64,000 nt of DNA from JAILLW01 sp045640525 (lineage in GTDB: Bacteria; Bacillota; Clostridia; Lachnospirales; Lachnospiraceae): assembly GCA_045640525.1 (NCBI GenBank), contig JAZUFE010000025.1, forward strand, positions 62,001 to 126,000, written 5' to 3'. Shown piece after piece: positions 62,556-64,000 of this stretch. The first letter of the stretch is position 1. The number at the start of each line of letters is the position of its first letter. The notes under the pieces are model-generated. The model ran no database searches. It had not been told where the DNA came from and was given only the letters and a program-made list of their open reading frames with translations. The position numbers and the translations under genes were made by a program.

Positions 62556-64000
62556 TTAGCTACGCTGAACTGAAATAACTGTCTTTTCACCATTTATGTT
62601 CCACTCTTTGGAAATTTCGAAGTCTGTGCCCGAAACAATATCATCAGCCAACACTTTGGTTGCAATGGCATCTTTATTATTCTCGACAATCTTGGCAATC
62701 TTCTCGTTATTGTTGATACTTACCTTGATTCTGTCCATAACTTCGAAGTCTGAATCCTTACGCATTGTCTGAATCTTGGAAATAACCTCAAGAACGAAAC
62801 CTTCCTCGATCAATTCCGGTGTAAGATTTGTATCCAGAACTACCGTAACGTTGTTATCTCCTTCGGTTACGAAACCTTCTTTCTGAGCTACATCAATAAG
62901 AAGATCTTCCTCTTTCAATTCGATGGCTGTACCATCTACATCGAATTTGATTGCTCCCTCATTTTTGAGCTCATTCATAGCCTTGTTTCCATCAACACCG
63001 GCAAGATATTTTTGAATTCCGCCAAGCTGTTTACCATATTTGGGGCCTACTGTACGAAGCTGAGGCTTGAATGTATAGCTTGTAAGGTCGGAAACATCAT
63101 CCTTAAATATTACTTCCTTTACATTCAATTCATCTTCTATGATTTCAACGAAGAATTTATCCAATTCTTTACGAGCCTTGACATACATGGAAGCTATCGG
63201 CTGACGTGTCTTCATGTTAGATGCATTACGAGCTGCTCTTCCAAGAACAACAACGCTCAAAACCTCATCCATATTTGCCTCAAGCTCTTTATCTATCCAT
63301 TCTTCCTTAGCTACCGGATAATCACACAAATGAATACTCTCAGGAGCACTCTTGTCATTGTTTACAACAAGATTTTGATAGATTTCTTCCGTCATGAACG
63401 GAATCATAGGCGCAGCACACTTGGAAATCTCAACCAAAGCGGTATACAAAGTCATGTATGCATTTATCTTATCCTGCTCCATTCCTTTTGCCCAGAAACG
63501 CTCACGTCCGCGACGTACATACCAGTTAGACATTTCATCAACGAAATCATCCAACACTCTTCCTGCCTCGGGAATTCTGTAATTACCAAGATGATCATCA
63601 ACTTCTTTAATTGCAGTATTTAATCTTGAAAGAAGCCATTTATCCATTACCGGAAGCTTGTCATATTCAAGAGTATATTTTGAAGCATCAAAATCATCTA
63701 TATTTGCATAAAGGATAAAGAACGCATATGTATTCCACAAAGTACCTAAGAATTTACGCTGTCCTTCCTGAACTGCCTTGCCATGGAAACGATTGGGAAG
63801 CCAAGGAGCCGAATTAACGTAGAAATACCAGCGAATAGCATCGGCACCGTATGTCTTGAGCGCATCAAACGGATCAACCGCATTACCTTTGGACTTACTC
63901 ATCTTCTGACCGTTCTCATCCTGAACATGTCCCAGAACAATAACATTCTCATAAGGAGCCTTATTGAAGAGCATTGTTGATTCAGCCATCAAAGAATGGA
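62556..64000 (-). CDS. ileS: Isoleucyl-tRNA synthetase, 3' part
   Basis: The gene enters from beyond the right edge: the frame remains open at 64000 and reads as the family segment HSLMAESTMLFNKAPY, so the apparent TTG/ATG near 63990 is not the start. About 480 C-terminal residues are visible. KMSKS is in ENGQKMSKSKGNAVDPFD; then come the anticodon-binding domain (LLSRLNTAIKEVDDHL, SNWYVRRGRERFW, AAPMIPFMTEEIYQNL) and the C-terminal domain without the four zinc Cys. This resembles the type that ends in a DUF5915-like region, seen in Clostridia and Archaea-type IleRS. A T-box leader, if present, lies outside. Confidence 0.95.
   Translation of the reverse strand, partial: HSLMAESTMLFNKAPYENVIVLGHVQDENGQKMSKSKGNAVDPFDALKTYGADAIRWYFYVNSAPWLPNRFHGKAVQEGQRKFLGTLWNTYAFFILYANIDDFDASKYTLEYDKLPVMDKWLLSRLNTAIKEVDDHLGNYRIPEAGRVLDDFVDEMSNWYVRRGRERFWAKGMEQDKINAYMTLYTALVEISKCAAPMIPFMTEEIYQNLVVNNDKSAPESIHLCDYPVAKEEWIDKELEANMDEVLSVVVLGRAARNASNMKTRQPIASMYVKARKELDKFFVEIIEDELNVKEVIFKDDVSDLTSYTFKPQLRTVGPKYGKQLGGIQKYLAGVDGNKAMNELKNEGAIKFDVDGTAIELKEEDLLIDVAQKEGFVTEGDNNVTVVLDTNLTPELIEEGFVLEVISKIQTMRKDSDFEVMDRIKVSINNNEKIAKIVENNKDAIATKVLADDIVSGTDFEISKEWNINGEKTVISVQRS

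Overview
The window looks like a chromosomal segment of a low-GC (about 40% by eye, not computed) member of the Clostridia, most probably Lachnospiraceae. The evidence is the hprK-glcK-murB-rapZ-whiA-HPr order, the paired glgC/glgD ADP-glucose pyrophosphorylase genes, a glutaminyl-tRNA synthetase, AGGAGG-type ribosome binding sites and TTG/GTG starts. No rRNA, tRNA, CRISPR array, phage or insertion sequence was recognised. Nearly every gene lies on the minus strand; the exceptions are a partial glycosyltransferase at the left edge, one GNAT acetyltransferase and uvrC.

Layout from left to right. 1-7.3 kb: the end of a surface-glycan cluster. It holds a sialyltransferase-like enzyme (cut by the window edge) facing a tightly overlapping minus-strand operon of PseC-like aminotransferase, DUF4910 aminopeptidase-like protein, acyl carrier protein, AAC(3)-like N-acyltransferase, DltA-like adenylating ligase and a GT2 glycosyltransferase. 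Together these read as a route that makes an amino sugar of the nonulosonic-acid type and decorates its amine with a carrier-bound acyl or aminoacyl group. 7.3-15.4 kb: a Na/Pi transporter, mfd, glnS, pth and a small conserved protein. 15.5-17.9 kb: glgC-glgD. 17.9-18.6 kb: a gene-free island with four 37-38 bp inverted-repeat units between two long direct repeats. 18.6-21.9 kb: a dnaD-dnaI/dnaC-prs operon, with six DnaA-box-like 9-mers behind it in the gap before murC.

22.1-34.4 kb: cell-envelope genes. These are murC, an acyltransferase-3 protein, a fusion of a YfhO/DUF6044-like membrane protein with an M3 metallopeptidase, a GT2 enzyme, ddl, murF, plsC and a GH9-like lipoprotein that has lost its catalytic acids. 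34.5-43.9 kb: an EF-hand-type protein, a DD-carboxypeptidase, a membrane-anchored unknown, an ABC-2 exporter pair, a HAD phosphatase, an MgtC-like protein and a large GT-C-like membrane protein. 44-48.8 kb: a cyclophilin, a GNAT enzyme, a hybrid histidine kinase and class II aldolase.

48.8-53.5 kb: the hprK-glcK-murB-rapZ-whiA-HPr operon, which links carbon catabolite control to wall synthesis. Its HPr has Asp in place of the phosphorylated His15, so it looks like a Crh-type regulator, and its WhiA is about 55 residues short. 53.8-64 kb: an XRE regulator, uvrC, ftsH with a repetitive tail, a DUF1846 protein, glycogen phosphorylase and the 3' part of ileS. The window therefore holds both glycogen synthesis (glgC/glgD) and glycogen breakdown (glgP) genes, with the PTS-type regulator between them.
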